This document shows, one piece after another, positions 8,431-16,704 of a DNA stretch of 50,016 bases. The translations under genes were made by a program, and so were the position numbers. The notes beneath the pieces are model-generated. The model ran no database searches. It was given only the letters and a program-made list of their open reading frames with translations, and was not told the origin of the DNA. Position 1 is the first letter of the stretch. Every line of letters begins with the position of its first letter. The DNA is from Alphaproteobacteria bacterium (GTDB lineage Bacteria; Pseudomonadota; Alphaproteobacteria; Rickettsiales; SXRF01), in NCBI GenBank assembly GCA_020054105.1, contig JAGVLW010000056.1:1-50016 (forward strand). Direction: 5' to 3'.

Positions 8431-9717
8431 ATGACCGACCCTTTAGACACGATCAAAAAAGCCGTCGACGCCTATTGCGGCGAGCATTTCAATTTCGGTT
8501 TCGACCCGAAAAAGCCGGCGGTGCGCCTACATGAAACCGGCTTCGGCGCCGAGGAGATCAACGCGCTGGTCGCCCAGGCGCTTTCCACCAATGTGACGAT
8601 GGGCGCGCAGGTGCGCGGTTTCGAAGAGCGGGCGGCAAAGCGTTTCGACAGTAGCCATTGCGTGATGAGCAACTCCGGCAGCTCGGCGAATCTGCTGGCG
8701 GTGGCGGCGCTCGCCAACCCGGCCTGGAAAGGCGCGATGCGGCCCGGCGACGAGGTGATCGTGCCGGCGCTGTCCTGGGCGACAACGGTGTGGCCGTTCA
8801 TCCAGCATCAGCTCGTGCCGGTCTTCGTCGATTGCGACCTGGCGACCTATAATCTCGATATGGCCAGGCTGGAAGCGGCGATTACGCCCAAGACGCGCGC
8901 GATCATGCCGGTGCATGTCTACGGCAACCCGTGCGACATGGACGCGCTCATGGCGCTTGCGAAAAAACACAAGCTCTACGTCATCGAGGATACCTGCGAG
9001 TCGATGGGGGCGACATTTAATGGCCAATGCGTCGGCAGCTTCGGCGATGTCGGCACGATGAGCCTGTATTATTCGCACCACATCACCACTTTCGAAGGCG
9101 GCCTGACCTTCACCAATAATTTCGACATGGCCGAGCTGCTGCGCATTTTGCGCGCGCATGGCTGGTCGCGCGAGGCCGACGAAAAAAGCAAATACGAGCG
9201 CGACAATCCGGACATCGACCCGCGCTTCATCTTCATCAATATCGGCTATAATCTGCGCCCGACCGAAGTGCAGGCGGCGATGGGCATGCGCCAGCTTCCC
9301 AAGCTCGACGCCTTCATTGCAACGCGTCGCGCCGCCTATGCGCGCTACCGCCAGGGGCTCGATAAATACGGCGAGCTGCTGCGCTTCCAGCAGGAACAGA
9401 AAGGCGGCGTGTCGAGCTGGTTTGGTTTCTGCACGACGCTGGCGGAAAACGCACCGTTTTCGCTTAAGGACATCACCGGCTATTTGCAAAAACGCGGCAT
9501 CGAGACGCGCCCGATCATCGCCGGCAACATGGCACGGCATCCGGCGTTGAAAATGTTCCCGCACCGCGTGGCGGGCGACATGACCAACTCGGAAATCATC
9601 ATGAAGCGCGGCTTCGCCATCGGCTGCCATCAGGCGGTGGATGCGGCGGCGTGCGATTACGTCATCGGCTGCGTCGATGAATTCATGCGGGCGCAGGGCG
9701 TGAAAGTAGCGGCATGA
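8431..9717 (+). CDS. ColD/RfbH-like PLP-dependent sugar 3-dehydratase (His in place of Lys)
   Basis: This 428-residue DegT/DnrJ/EryC1/StrS-family protein is distinguished by its active site. The position that normally holds the PLP-bound lysine is His216 (SLYYSHHITTFEGG), as in ColD (GDP-4-keto-6-deoxymannose 3-dehydratase) and the CDP-sugar dehydratase E1/RfbH. These enzymes remove the C3 hydroxyl rather than transaminate. The iron-sulfur cysteine pattern of E1 is not apparent, which favours a ColD-type reaction giving a GDP-3,6-dideoxy-4-keto sugar. The start at 8431 is preceded by AAGGA at eight bases; an in-frame ATG at 8413 overlaps the upstream stop and lacks a site. It follows the 4,6-dehydratase that would supply its substrate. 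Confidence 0.82.
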   Translation: MTDPLDTIKKAVDAYCGEHFNFGFDPKKPAVRLHETGFGAEEINALVAQALSTNVTMGAQVRGFEERAAKRFDSSHCVMSNSGSSANLLAVAALANPAWKGAMRPGDEVIVPALSWATTVWPFIQHQLVPVFVDCDLATYNLDMARLEAAITPKTRAIMPVHVYGNPCDMDALMALAKKHKLYVIEDTCESMGATFNGQCVGSFGDVGTMSLYYSHHITTFEGGLTFTNNFDMAELLRILRAHGWSREADEKSKYERDNPDIDPRFIFINIGYNLRPTEVQAAMGMRQLPKLDAFIATRRAAYARYRQGLDKYGELLRFQQEQKGGVSSWFGFCTTLAENAPFSLKDITGYLQKRGIETRPIIAGNMARHPALKMFPHRVAGDMTNSEIIMKRGFAIGCHQAVDAAACDYVIGCVDEFMRAQGVKVAA

Positions 9718-10697
9718 AAAAGAAAATCCTCATCTGCGGCGCCACCGGCTTTATCGGCCGCAACCTGGCCGAGCGGTTCGCGCAAAGCGGCGAATACGAG
9801 GTGCATGCGGTGCGCTTCACGCGCCCCCAATACCGGCTGCCCGGCGCCGTCTGGCATCAGGCCGATCTGCGCGACGCGCAGGCCTGCGAGCGGCTGGCGG
9901 CGGGAATGGACGTCATCGTGCAGGCGGCGGCGACCACCAGCGGCAGCAAGGACATCGTCACCAAGCCGTTCATCCACGTCACCGACAATGCGGTGATGAA
10001 TTCCGTTTTGTTCCGCGCGGCGTTCGCGGCGAAGGTGAAGCATGTGGTGTTTTTCAGCTGCACGGTGATGTATCCCTCGTCAGATAAAGCACTCAAGGAA
10101 ACCGACTTCGACGCCAACGCGGCGCTGCATCCGCGCTATTTCGGCGTCGGCCACACCAAGCTTTACATCGAAAAGATGTGCGAGTTTTTCGCCGGTATTT
10201 CCGACACGAAATTCACCGCCATCCGCCATTCCAATATTTACGGCGCCTACGATAAATTCGATCTCGAGCGCAGCCACGTGTTCGGCGCCAGCGTCACCAA
10301 AGTCATGACCGCCGCCGATACAATCACCGTCTGGGGCACCGGCGAGGAGGAGCGCGACCTGCTGCATTGCGACGATCTGTGCGATTTCGTGCAGGCGGCG
10401 GTCGCCAGGCAGCCCGAAAAGTTCGGACTGTATAATTGCGGGCTGGGCGAGGCGATTTCGATTAAAAATCTCGTGCAGAAAATCATCGGCGCGTCGGGAA
10501 AAAAACTCGGTGTCGCGTATGATTTGAGCGCGCCTACCATCAAGACTTCGCTCTTTCTCGATTGCGCTAAAGCCAAGACCGAGCTGGGCTGGCAGCCGAA
10601 GGTGCGGCTCGATGACGGCATCGCACGCACGGTCGAATGGTGGAAAAACAACATCGACCCGGCGACTCTTAAACCTTATGAAAAGATGGCCGCATGA
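9714..10697 (+). CDS. NAD-dependent epimerase/dehydratase, GDP-fucose-synthase-like
   Basis: This 327-residue extended SDR starts with GATGFIGRN (NAD(P)-binding) and has the serine region FFSCTVMYP. RHSNIYGAYDKFDLERSHV and EEERDLLHCDD are typical of the GDP-L-fucose/GDP-colitose synthase-like branch (WcaG/ColC). Where YxxxK is expected the sequence is RYFGVGHTK, so the tyrosine is seven rather than four residues before the lysine. This may be a subgroup property or altered chemistry. The likely role is C5 (or C3/C5) epimerisation and/or C4 reduction of the keto sugar made by the two preceding enzymes. It overlaps both neighbours by four bases (ATGA), showing translational coupling. Confidence 0.8.
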   Translation: MKKKILICGATGFIGRNLAERFAQSGEYEVHAVRFTRPQYRLPGAVWHQADLRDAQACERLAAGMDVIVQAAATTSGSKDIVTKPFIHVTDNAVMNSVLFRAAFAAKVKHVVFFSCTVMYPSSDKALKETDFDANAALHPRYFGVGHTKLYIEKMCEFFAGISDTKFTAIRHSNIYGAYDKFDLERSHVFGASVTKVMTAADTITVWGTGEEERDLLHCDDLCDFVQAAVARQPEKFGLYNCGLGEAISIKNLVQKIIGASGKKLGVAYDLSAPTIKTSLFLDCAKAKTELGWQPKVRLDDGIARTVEWWKNNIDPATLKPYEKMAA

Positions 10698-11698
10698 GCT
10701 TTTATAAAAACAAAAACATCCTCGTCACCGGCGGCACCGGCCTGATCGGCAGGCCGCTGGTGGAAATGCTGGTGGCGCAAGGCGCGAGCGTCACGGTGGT
10801 GTCGCTCGACGATCCCTCGCGCGCGCCGAAGGGCTGCACGTTCGTGAAAGCCGATTTACGCGAATTTTCGAATTGCATGGATGTGTGCAAGGGCAGGGAC
10901 ATCGTCTTCCAGCTTGCCGGCGTCAAAGGCTCGCCGGCGATGACCGCCAAGCGCCCGGCCAGCTTCTTCGTGCCGACGCTGCAATTTTCGATCAACATGA
11001 TGGAAGCGGCGCGGCGCAACCAGGTGGAGCGTTTTTTGTTCACCAGCTCGGTCGGCGTCTATGCGCCGGCGGAAGTGTTTTACGAGGACGAGGTCTGGCA
11101 AAGTTTTCCCTCGCCCAACGACCGCTTCGCCGGCTGGGCCAAGCGCATGGGCGAGCTGCAGGCCGAAGCCTACCGCATCGAATATGGCTGGGATAAGATC
11201 TCTATCGTGCGCCCGGCCAATGTCTACGGCCCCTACGATAATTTCGACCCGCAAAACGCGATGGTCATTCCTTCACTCATCCACCGCGCGGTAAGCGGCG
11301 AGCGCCCGTTGACCGTGTGGGGCGACGGTTCGCCGGTGCGCGATTTCATTCATGCGCGCGACGTCGCGCGCGGCATGATGCTGGCGGTGGAAAAAGGCCT
11401 GGGCGAGCCGATCAATTTAGGCAGCGGCAACGGCGTGACCATCCGCGAGATCGCGGAATTGGTTGCCAAATATGCGCCAAATGGGCCAATCGAGCTGGTG
11501 TGGGACGCCGACAAGCCTGCCGGCGACGCCAAACGGCTGATGGATACGGCGCGCGCCGCCGGACATGGGTTCGGGTGCGAAGTGGGTATCGAACAAGGCA
11601 TCAGGGAAACGATGGCGTGGTACGTCGCAAACCAAGGCGATGCCGACAAACGTTACATCGCTTTCAACGACCCGGCGATGAAAAAGGTAGGCTCATGA
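10694..11698 (+). CDS. NAD-dependent epimerase/reductase for a nucleotide sugar
   Basis: A second extended SDR of 334 residues. GGTGLIGRP binds the cofactor and LFTSSVGVYAP supplies the serine. The catalytic region reads RFAGWAKRMGELQAEAY, in which the lysine is present but no tyrosine sits four positions before it. RPANVYGPYDNFDPQNAMV and GSPVRDFIHARDVA place it with GDP-fucose-synthase-like or UDP-glucose-4-epimerase-like proteins of glycan clusters. It probably acts after or together with the 9714 enzyme, for example as the separate reductase or epimerase in the deoxysugar route. It starts on the ATGA that ends the previous gene and ends in an ATGA shared with the next. Confidence 0.78.
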   Translation: MSFYKNKNILVTGGTGLIGRPLVEMLVAQGASVTVVSLDDPSRAPKGCTFVKADLREFSNCMDVCKGRDIVFQLAGVKGSPAMTAKRPASFFVPTLQFSINMMEAARRNQVERFLFTSSVGVYAPAEVFYEDEVWQSFPSPNDRFAGWAKRMGELQAEAYRIEYGWDKISIVRPANVYGPYDNFDPQNAMVIPSLIHRAVSGERPLTVWGDGSPVRDFIHARDVARGMMLAVEKGLGEPINLGSGNGVTIREIAELVAKYAPNGPIELVWDADKPAGDAKRLMDTARAAGHGFGCEVGIEQGIRETMAWYVANQGDADKRYIAFNDPAMKKVGS

Positions 11699-12402
11699 GT
11701 AGTGCCCTATCCGCCGACTCCGTCGCCGATTTCCGCGAAAACGGTTTTTACATCCTGCCCGGTTTTTTAAGCGCGGCGGAATGCGATGCGCTGATCGCCC
11801 AGAGCAAAACACTGGCCAATGCCAAAAACGGCGAATACCGCCCGGCGCTCAACCCGCACCGCGAAAACCCCGCCTTTGCCACGCTCATGAAAGACCCGAA
11901 ACTGGTCGGCATGGTGGAGCGCCTTGTCGGCGGTAAGGCGAGCGGCTTGCAGACGCAGTGGTTTTTCGGGCGTCCGGGCACCAAGGGATTTTCCGTCCAC
12001 CAGGATAATTTTTTCGTCGAGGCGGGCGCGCCGGAAGCTTTCGTTTCCACCTGGCTGGCGCTTAACGATACCTCGATCGAAAACGGCACCATCTTCGTAT
12101 TCCCCGGCGCGCATAAGGAAGGGCTGCTGCCGGTGCGCCCGTTGGCGAAAGTGGCTGCGGCGGGCCAGGATTACAACGCCAATAACGAGGAATGCGTCGT
12201 GCCGGCGCGCTATCGGCGCGTCGACGTCGCCGTTCCCAAAGGCACGCTGGTATTTCTCGATTCGCTGGCGCCGCACGGCTCCTACGATAATATTTCCAGC
12301 GATAGCTGGCGCTACGTCATGCTCAATAATTACATCCGCTCCGGCATTGCCTTCCGTCCGGGCAACAGCGCCAAGCGCGAAGAAATTCCGCTGTATGATT
12401 GA
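11695..12402 (+). CDS. PhyH-family Fe(II)/2-oxoglutarate dioxygenase
   Basis: The product has 235 residues from the ATG at 11695 that overlaps the preceding stop. A phytanoyl-CoA-dioxygenase-like fold is indicated by HQD (first two iron ligands) near the middle, a distal histidine in LAPHGSYDN (third ligand) and SWRYVMLNNY, whose arginine would bind 2-oxoglutarate. Enzymes of this family hydroxylate or otherwise oxidise small molecules using Fe(II), O2 and 2-oxoglutarate. Homologues occur in polysaccharide clusters, where they are thought to oxidise sugar or lipid moieties. The substrate here is unknown. It lies between the sugar-nucleotide epimerase and the FkbM methyltransferase in one transcription unit. 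Confidence 0.82.
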   Translation: MSSALSADSVADFRENGFYILPGFLSAAECDALIAQSKTLANAKNGEYRPALNPHRENPAFATLMKDPKLVGMVERLVGGKASGLQTQWFFGRPGTKGFSVHQDNFFVEAGAPEAFVSTWLALNDTSIENGTIFVFPGAHKEGLLPVRPLAKVAAAGQDYNANNEECVVPARYRRVDVAVPKGTLVFLDSLAPHGSYDNISSDSWRYVMLNNYIRSGIAFRPGNSAKREEIPLYD

Positions 12403-13429
12403 CCGCATCGCATCGCATCCGCTTTTCATGCGCACTTCCATGCATGCCGAGCTGGCGCGCGCGCCGCTGGGCTTTCTCGATATCGGCGCGCGCGGCGGCG
12501 CGCATCCGCTGGTCGAGCCGCTGGCAAAGCTGACGGCGGTGCTGGGATTCGAGCCGGACGCGCAGTCCTGCGCGCAGATTATGGCGGACAACGCGGCCAG
12601 GCAGCGTTGGGCAATGTTCGAGCTGGAGCCGGTGGCGCTGTCGGACAAGCAGGAAAAAGCCACGCTGCATTTGCTTTCGGCCCCGACCAATCATTCGTTG
12701 CGCCCGCCCAATACCGATTTTACCCGTCGCTACGTCATGCCCAAATGGGAAGAGGTGGGCAGCGAGCCGCTCGACACGCAGCGTCTCGACGCTATTCTTT
12801 TTGCCAAGCGCGCGCAGGAAGATTTCTGGGGCGAGCTCATGAAGATCGACACGCAGGGAACCGAATATGAGATTCTCGAAGGCGCGGCGCAGACCTTGCG
12901 CGAGCGCACGGTCGCCATCGTCACCGAAGTGGCATTTTGCGAGCTGTATAAAGGCCAGAAACTCTTTTCCGACGTCGAGCAATTGCTGCGCGGCCACGGT
13001 TTTTCTTTCTACGGGTTCCACACGTTCCATACGCGCTCGCGCCGCCAGATCGATAAACGTACGCAGCGCAGCCTCGAGCGCGCCATGTATGCCGATGCGG
13101 TATTTTTCAAGGACCCGCTGCCCGGCGCGATGTATAACAAACCGCTGGCGCCACGCCAGAACCTGCTACTGTGCGCCTGCGCGCTGCTGATGGGCTATTA
13201 CGATTTCGCGCTCGAGATCGCCGAAAAAACCTGGGCTGATGCGACGCAGATGGAGACGATGCGTGCGCTGGTCGCCGAGCTTGCCTCTTGCGACCCGAAA
13301 GCTACGGCGGCCGAGGTCGAGGCGTTGCAGACGCGTATTCGCCAATCGCCGGACCAGGCCAATCTGCTGGTCGGGAAATTCGTCGATGCGCGGCGGATGA
13401 ATTTCGATTATGACGACGTAATTATTTAG
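12395..13429 (+). CDS. FkbM-family SAM-dependent methyltransferase
   Basis: The protein has 344 residues. FLDIGARGGAHPL is the SAM-binding loop, VLGFEPDAQSC contains the acidic residue that contacts the ribose, and MKIDTQGTEYEILEGA is the diagnostic FkbM segment (KIDxxGxE). FkbM enzymes methylate sugar hydroxyls in polyketide and polysaccharide pathways. After about residue 230 comes a helical extension not needed for catalysis. It overlaps the dioxygenase gene by eight bases. A role in O-methylation of the island's sugar is inferred from family and position. An internal in-frame ATG at 12428 is an alternative start, but the overlap with the upstream gene favours 12395. Confidence 0.82.
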   Translation: MIDRIASHPLFMRTSMHAELARAPLGFLDIGARGGAHPLVEPLAKLTAVLGFEPDAQSCAQIMADNAARQRWAMFELEPVALSDKQEKATLHLLSAPTNHSLRPPNTDFTRRYVMPKWEEVGSEPLDTQRLDAILFAKRAQEDFWGELMKIDTQGTEYEILEGAAQTLRERTVAIVTEVAFCELYKGQKLFSDVEQLLRGHGFSFYGFHTFHTRSRRQIDKRTQRSLERAMYADAVFFKDPLPGAMYNKPLAPRQNLLLCACALLMGYYDFALEIAEKTWADATQMETMRALVAELASCDPKATAAEVEALQTRIRQSPDQANLLVGKFVDARRMNFDYDDVII

Positions 13430-13443
13430 CATGGACATGGCGT

Positions 13444-14778
13444 ATGAGTGAAAAATTGCTGACCATCATCATGGCGACGAACCGCGTGCATAACATCTCC
13501 GGGTTTTTGTATAATATCCAGGAAACTTGCGAAGATCCATCATGTCTCGAGGTGCTCATCAAGATTGACGAAGGCGACGACATGCTGCGCGATCTGCTCG
13601 ATCATGCCATCGAGATGTATCCCTTTACCATTCGTTACTTACAAACACCCAAACTCGACGGCTATTATACGCTGCATAAAGGCTATCAGCAGCTTTTTGA
13701 AATCTCCGACCCGCAGAGCTATTTCGTGTTTCTCACTAACGACGAGCTGCGCTTCGCTACCAAAGGCTGGGACCGTGTATTGCAGCGTTATGTCGGTACT
13801 TTCCCCGACGACGTGTTCCGCCTCAAACTTTCCGTACATAAATATTTCAGCTATTACAGCTATCATGAATGCGGACCGTGCCCGGAAAACTATCCTATTT
13901 TCACCCGCCGCTGGATGGAGTTGGTCGAAGGAGTGGGGGATTGTTGGGGCCCCGATGGCTGGCACCAGTTTATCGACTATCATCTCGGCGCGATCCACAT
14001 GCCGGGAATTTTCCGCAGCGTGCCGGTCGACGATATTTTGCTTACCGGCGAGGCGGCAGGGCTTGAGCTGACTAAAGAGCAATCGTTCAAACGTACCTAC
14101 CGCATTTATCAGGAATGGTGGCGCATGTATTCAGTGGAAAAGCAGCGGGAATTCCGCCGGCTTGCCACCAAGCTGTATGTCTATATCAAGGCGCATGAAC
14201 AAGGTTACCAAAAAATGGGTTTCACCCTCTGCGAAAACCAAAAAAGTAAATTTTTTGATGTGTTTATTCCCGGTGTCAAGCAACCGGTCTATGCATCCAG
14301 CTACCATCTGTCCGGCTTGACTATCAGGCTGCATAATTTCGCGTTGTTGCTGCGTTGTTTACAGGGACGTTGGGGCGATCCGCTGACAGTATGGACCTAC
14401 ATACGGTCGTCAGCGGAACCTTCCCTATTCCCACTGAACTATCTCAACCGGCTGGCCAATTTTCTCGCGGTTTGCGCCGCTATCATCATAAGCCCGTTCA
14501 CACCGTATTTTGCTTCACTCCACGGGCCAATAGGGCTGCGGCTTCGTATAAAGGCGACACAGCATCGCAATTTTATGCATATATTCCCGTATTTTTTTAA
14601 AGATTGGATGAAGGCGTACGATAAATGGATGGCACTGGAACAACGCCGCCGCCAAATATTGGGAGCGCAACTGCTGGCTATCCTCCGTAAAAATGCGGCG
14701 GACACAAGGGAAGTCTACCGGTTCGCTGCGCAGCCGGATAGCGGCGCGGATGCGAAAAAGATCGCTAGCCAGCGATAA
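13444..14778 (+). CDS. Glycosyltransferase-like protein with C-terminal extension
   Basis: The product has 444 residues. The N terminus (LTIIMATNRVHNISGFLYNI) is a GT-A style opening strand, and FVFLTNDELRF supplies an acidic motif at the place of the DxD. The pattern GVGDCWGPDGWHQFID may form the acceptor site. The region after about residue 260 is less typical and includes one hydrophobic stretch near 335-350 (FLAVCAAIIISPFTPYF), so membrane association is possible. I regard it as a family-2-like glycosyltransferase of uncertain specificity. It is last in the plus-strand operon, 14 bp after the FkbM gene, and converges on the minus-strand reductase with a 14-bp 3' overlap. Confidence 0.6.
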   Translation: MSEKLLTIIMATNRVHNISGFLYNIQETCEDPSCLEVLIKIDEGDDMLRDLLDHAIEMYPFTIRYLQTPKLDGYYTLHKGYQQLFEISDPQSYFVFLTNDELRFATKGWDRVLQRYVGTFPDDVFRLKLSVHKYFSYYSYHECGPCPENYPIFTRRWMELVEGVGDCWGPDGWHQFIDYHLGAIHMPGIFRSVPVDDILLTGEAAGLELTKEQSFKRTYRIYQEWWRMYSVEKQREFRRLATKLYVYIKAHEQGYQKMGFTLCENQKSKFFDVFIPGVKQPVYASSYHLSGLTIRLHNFALLLRCLQGRWGDPLTVWTYIRSSAEPSLFPLNYLNRLANFLAVCAAIIISPFTPYFASLHGPIGLRLRIKATQHRNFMHIFPYFFKDWMKAYDKWMALEQRRRQILGAQLLAILRKNAADTREVYRFAAQPDSGADAKKIASQR

Positions 14779-15508
14779 AATGCCTGACCGTCTCCAGGCT
14801 GCTGCGCGCGAAGGCCGGCCATAGAGCGGCGGCTTTGGCGTTGTCAATTGTTCCGGTATCGTAACGATATTCGCCGAATTCGGCGGTTTTGCCGAATGCC
14901 GTGCAGATACTTTCCAGCGTGACATTATCCCGCGAGGCGATGTTGAAAATGCCGCCGGCGCTGTTTTTTAAACACAGGCCGATAAAGCCGGCGATGTCGT
15001 CATGGAGCACATAGTTGAACGCGGACTTTGCGGACAGCGTCAGCTTAGGATGCTCGCCGGAGAGGATTTTCAGCAGGCTGTTTTTGCGGATGGCCGGGCC
15101 GAGCATGGCCGTGGGCCGCAAGATGAGAGGGTTTTTCGCTTGAGAAAACACCAGCTTCTCCGCGGCGAGCTTGCTTTTGCCGTAGCGATCGGGAAGCGAT
15201 TCCGCCGACAGGGTTTCGTCTTCGCGATGCGCCGCGCCGGAGGTGGGATAGACGTCGCAGCTCGAAATAAACACGAACCGCGCATGCGGCACGGCCAGTA
15301 GTTGTTGCGTGATGCCCAGCGTATTGTGCGTATATTCGGTTTCTTTTTCGGCAGGCACTTCGCGGCTGGCATCGAAAGCGCAGTGGATAATCGCGTCGTA
15401 GCGCGCTTGCGGTGCGCTGCCGGCCGCGCGGTCATAGCGGTCGGCGCGCAAATGGCCGGCGAGATATTCGCCAAGGCCGCTCGACACGCCGGACACGAGG
15501 CATTGCAT
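14765..15508 (-). CDS. NAD-dependent sugar epimerase/reductase
   Basis: This is a 247-residue SDR. The start at 15508 makes the sequence TGATG, so the ATG shares one base with the stop of the E1 beta gene; longer frames run through that gene and are rejected. Visible features are a glycine-rich start (VSGVSSGLGEYL), FISSCDVYPTS (serine region) and RYGKSKLAAEK (YxxxK catalytic pair). It is short, lacking part of the usual C-terminal substrate domain. Its position as third gene in an operon with the two thiamine-diphosphate E1 subunits suggests it reduces the keto product of that enzyme, as YerF does after YerE in yersiniose synthesis. That role is inference. Confidence 0.78.
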   Translation of the reverse strand: MQCLVSGVSSGLGEYLAGHLRADRYDRAAGSAPQARYDAIIHCAFDASREVPAEKETEYTHNTLGITQQLLAVPHARFVFISSCDVYPTSGAAHREDETLSAESLPDRYGKSKLAAEKLVFSQAKNPLILRPTAMLGPAIRKNSLLKILSGEHPKLTLSAKSAFNYVLHDDIAGFIGLCLKNSAGGIFNIASRDNVTLESICTAFGKTAEFGEYRYDTGTIDNAKAAALWPAFARSSLETVRHFIAG

Positions 15509-16704
15509 CAAAACGGTCCCTTGAATTCGTCGACTTCCTTGATGTCGTGGTCTTCGGGCAGGTCGATTTTCCCTGCCGGATGGATGAGCGTGAAGGCGCG
15601 CTGCGCGATGGTTTTGCCGTTGGGGTAGAACAGGTTTTCGAGTGGTTTGGTGGTGGGGCAGGGCGTGTCGGCGAAGCCCATGCGCGCCATCGGGATGGCT
15701 TTGCCATTCAGGCCGTTTGGCAGGGCTTCGATCAGCCGCGCCATGATTTCGGCACCGGTACCGCACATCAGCCAGCCATTATCGACAATGAGCAGCCGGC
15801 CGGTTTTTTTTACCGACCGCGCGATGCTTTCCATGTCGAGCGGGCGCAAGCTTATCGGGTCGATCACCTCGGCGGATATGCCTGCTTTCTCAAGATATTT
15901 CGCGGCGCGCAACGACTCGATCACCATGTGCGACACGCCGACGATGGTGACGTCCTTGCCTTCGTGCAGCACGCGCGCCTGGCCAAGCGGCGTTTCGTAC
16001 GCCTCACTCGGAACATACGCTTCCATGTTGCATAGCAGGCGGTGTTCCATATAGATCACCGGGCCGTCATCGCGGATGGCGGCGGCCAGGCAGCCCTTGG
16101 CGTCGTGCGCATTCGATGGGGCGACGACTTTCAGGCCCGGCACATGCATGAACATGGCGTGCAGCGCCTGCGAATGCTGCGCGCCCTGGCCCCAGCTGCG
16201 GCCGACCATGGTGCGGATCACCAGCGGCACGTTCACCTGCCCGCCATACATGTAATGCGATTTGGCGGCCATGTTGACGAGCTGGTTCATCGCCAGCATC
16301 ATGAAATCCATGCGAATATGCACATGGATCGGGCGGTAGCCCGCCATCGCCGCGCCGATGGCCACGCCGGTCATCGCGTCTTCGGAAAGCGGCGTGCCGA
16401 AGCAGCGATCCGGCCCGAACTGCTCGAGCAGCCCGGCGGTCGAGCCCTGGATGGATTTATGGTCGTCGACATCGAGCCCGAAAACAAACACGCGCTCGTC
16501 GCGCTCCATTTCCTGGCGCGTCGCCTCGGCGATCGCATCGACGACGCGGATCAGGCGCGATTCATTTTTTTTCGTGTCATGGTCGGGCCTGACCCGACCA
16601 TCCATCTTGTTTTCTTCGATGGATTCTCGGCTTCCCCCTTCGCCAAGGCTACGGTGGACAGGCAAGGCCGAGAATGACAAAGCGGTTTCTTCAAGCATAT
16701 ACAT
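15508..16704 (-). CDS. Thiamine-diphosphate dehydrogenase E1, beta subunit, with in-frame palindromic insertion
   Basis: The product has 398 residues. From about residue 51 it is a transketolase-like beta subunit of the alpha-ketoacid dehydrogenase E1 type, with the pyrimidine-binding domain first and the C-terminal transketolase domain after it (DVTIVGVSHM, AEVIDPISLRPLD). Residues 9-44 are encoded by a 105-bp palindromic element (16575-16679) that inserts 35 codons in frame ahead of the conserved start of the family. The gene overlaps the alpha gene by 14 bases and the reductase by one. No E2 or E3 gene is nearby, so a classic oxidative decarboxylation complex is unlikely. AviB1/AviB2-type two-carbon transfer to a sugar is one alternative. 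An ATG at 16698 is an alternative start. Confidence 0.85.
   Translation of the reverse strand: MYMLEETALSFSALPVHRSLGEGGSRESIEENKMDGRVRPDHDTKKNESRLIRVVDAIAEATRQEMERDERVFVFGLDVDDHKSIQGSTAGLLEQFGPDRCFGTPLSEDAMTGVAIGAAMAGYRPIHVHIRMDFMMLAMNQLVNMAAKSHYMYGGQVNVPLVIRTMVGRSWGQGAQHSQALHAMFMHVPGLKVVAPSNAHDAKGCLAAAIRDDGPVIYMEHRLLCNMEAYVPSEAYETPLGQARVLHEGKDVTIVGVSHMVIESLRAAKYLEKAGISAEVIDPISLRPLDMESIARSVKKTGRLLIVDNGWLMCGTGAEIMARLIEALPNGLNGKAIPMARMGFADTPCPTTKPLENLFYPNGKTIAQRAFTLIHPAGKIDLPEDHDIKEVDEFKGPF
16575..16679. repeat. 105-bp palindromic element inserted in frame in the E1 beta gene
   Basis: The element starts TGTCAT and ends ATGACA. It contains a perfect 9-bp hairpin ATGGTCGGG/CCCGACCAT around CCTGA (16579-16601) and a longer pair ATTCTCGGC/GCCGAGAAT (16623-16631 with 16667-16675). 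Its length is a multiple of three and the frame is open throughout on the minus strand, so it adds 35 codons to the E1 beta protein. The hairpin order and terminal TGTCA/TGACA resemble the intergenic element at 1955-2023. The situation parallels Rickettsia palindromic elements, which also insert in frame. Confidence 0.75.

Noticed and set aside
8527..9630. 367-codon minus-strand frame opposite the ColD-like gene
   Set aside because: It is an antisense shadow of a recognised enzyme; composition is His/Arg/Ala-biased and no motif is present.
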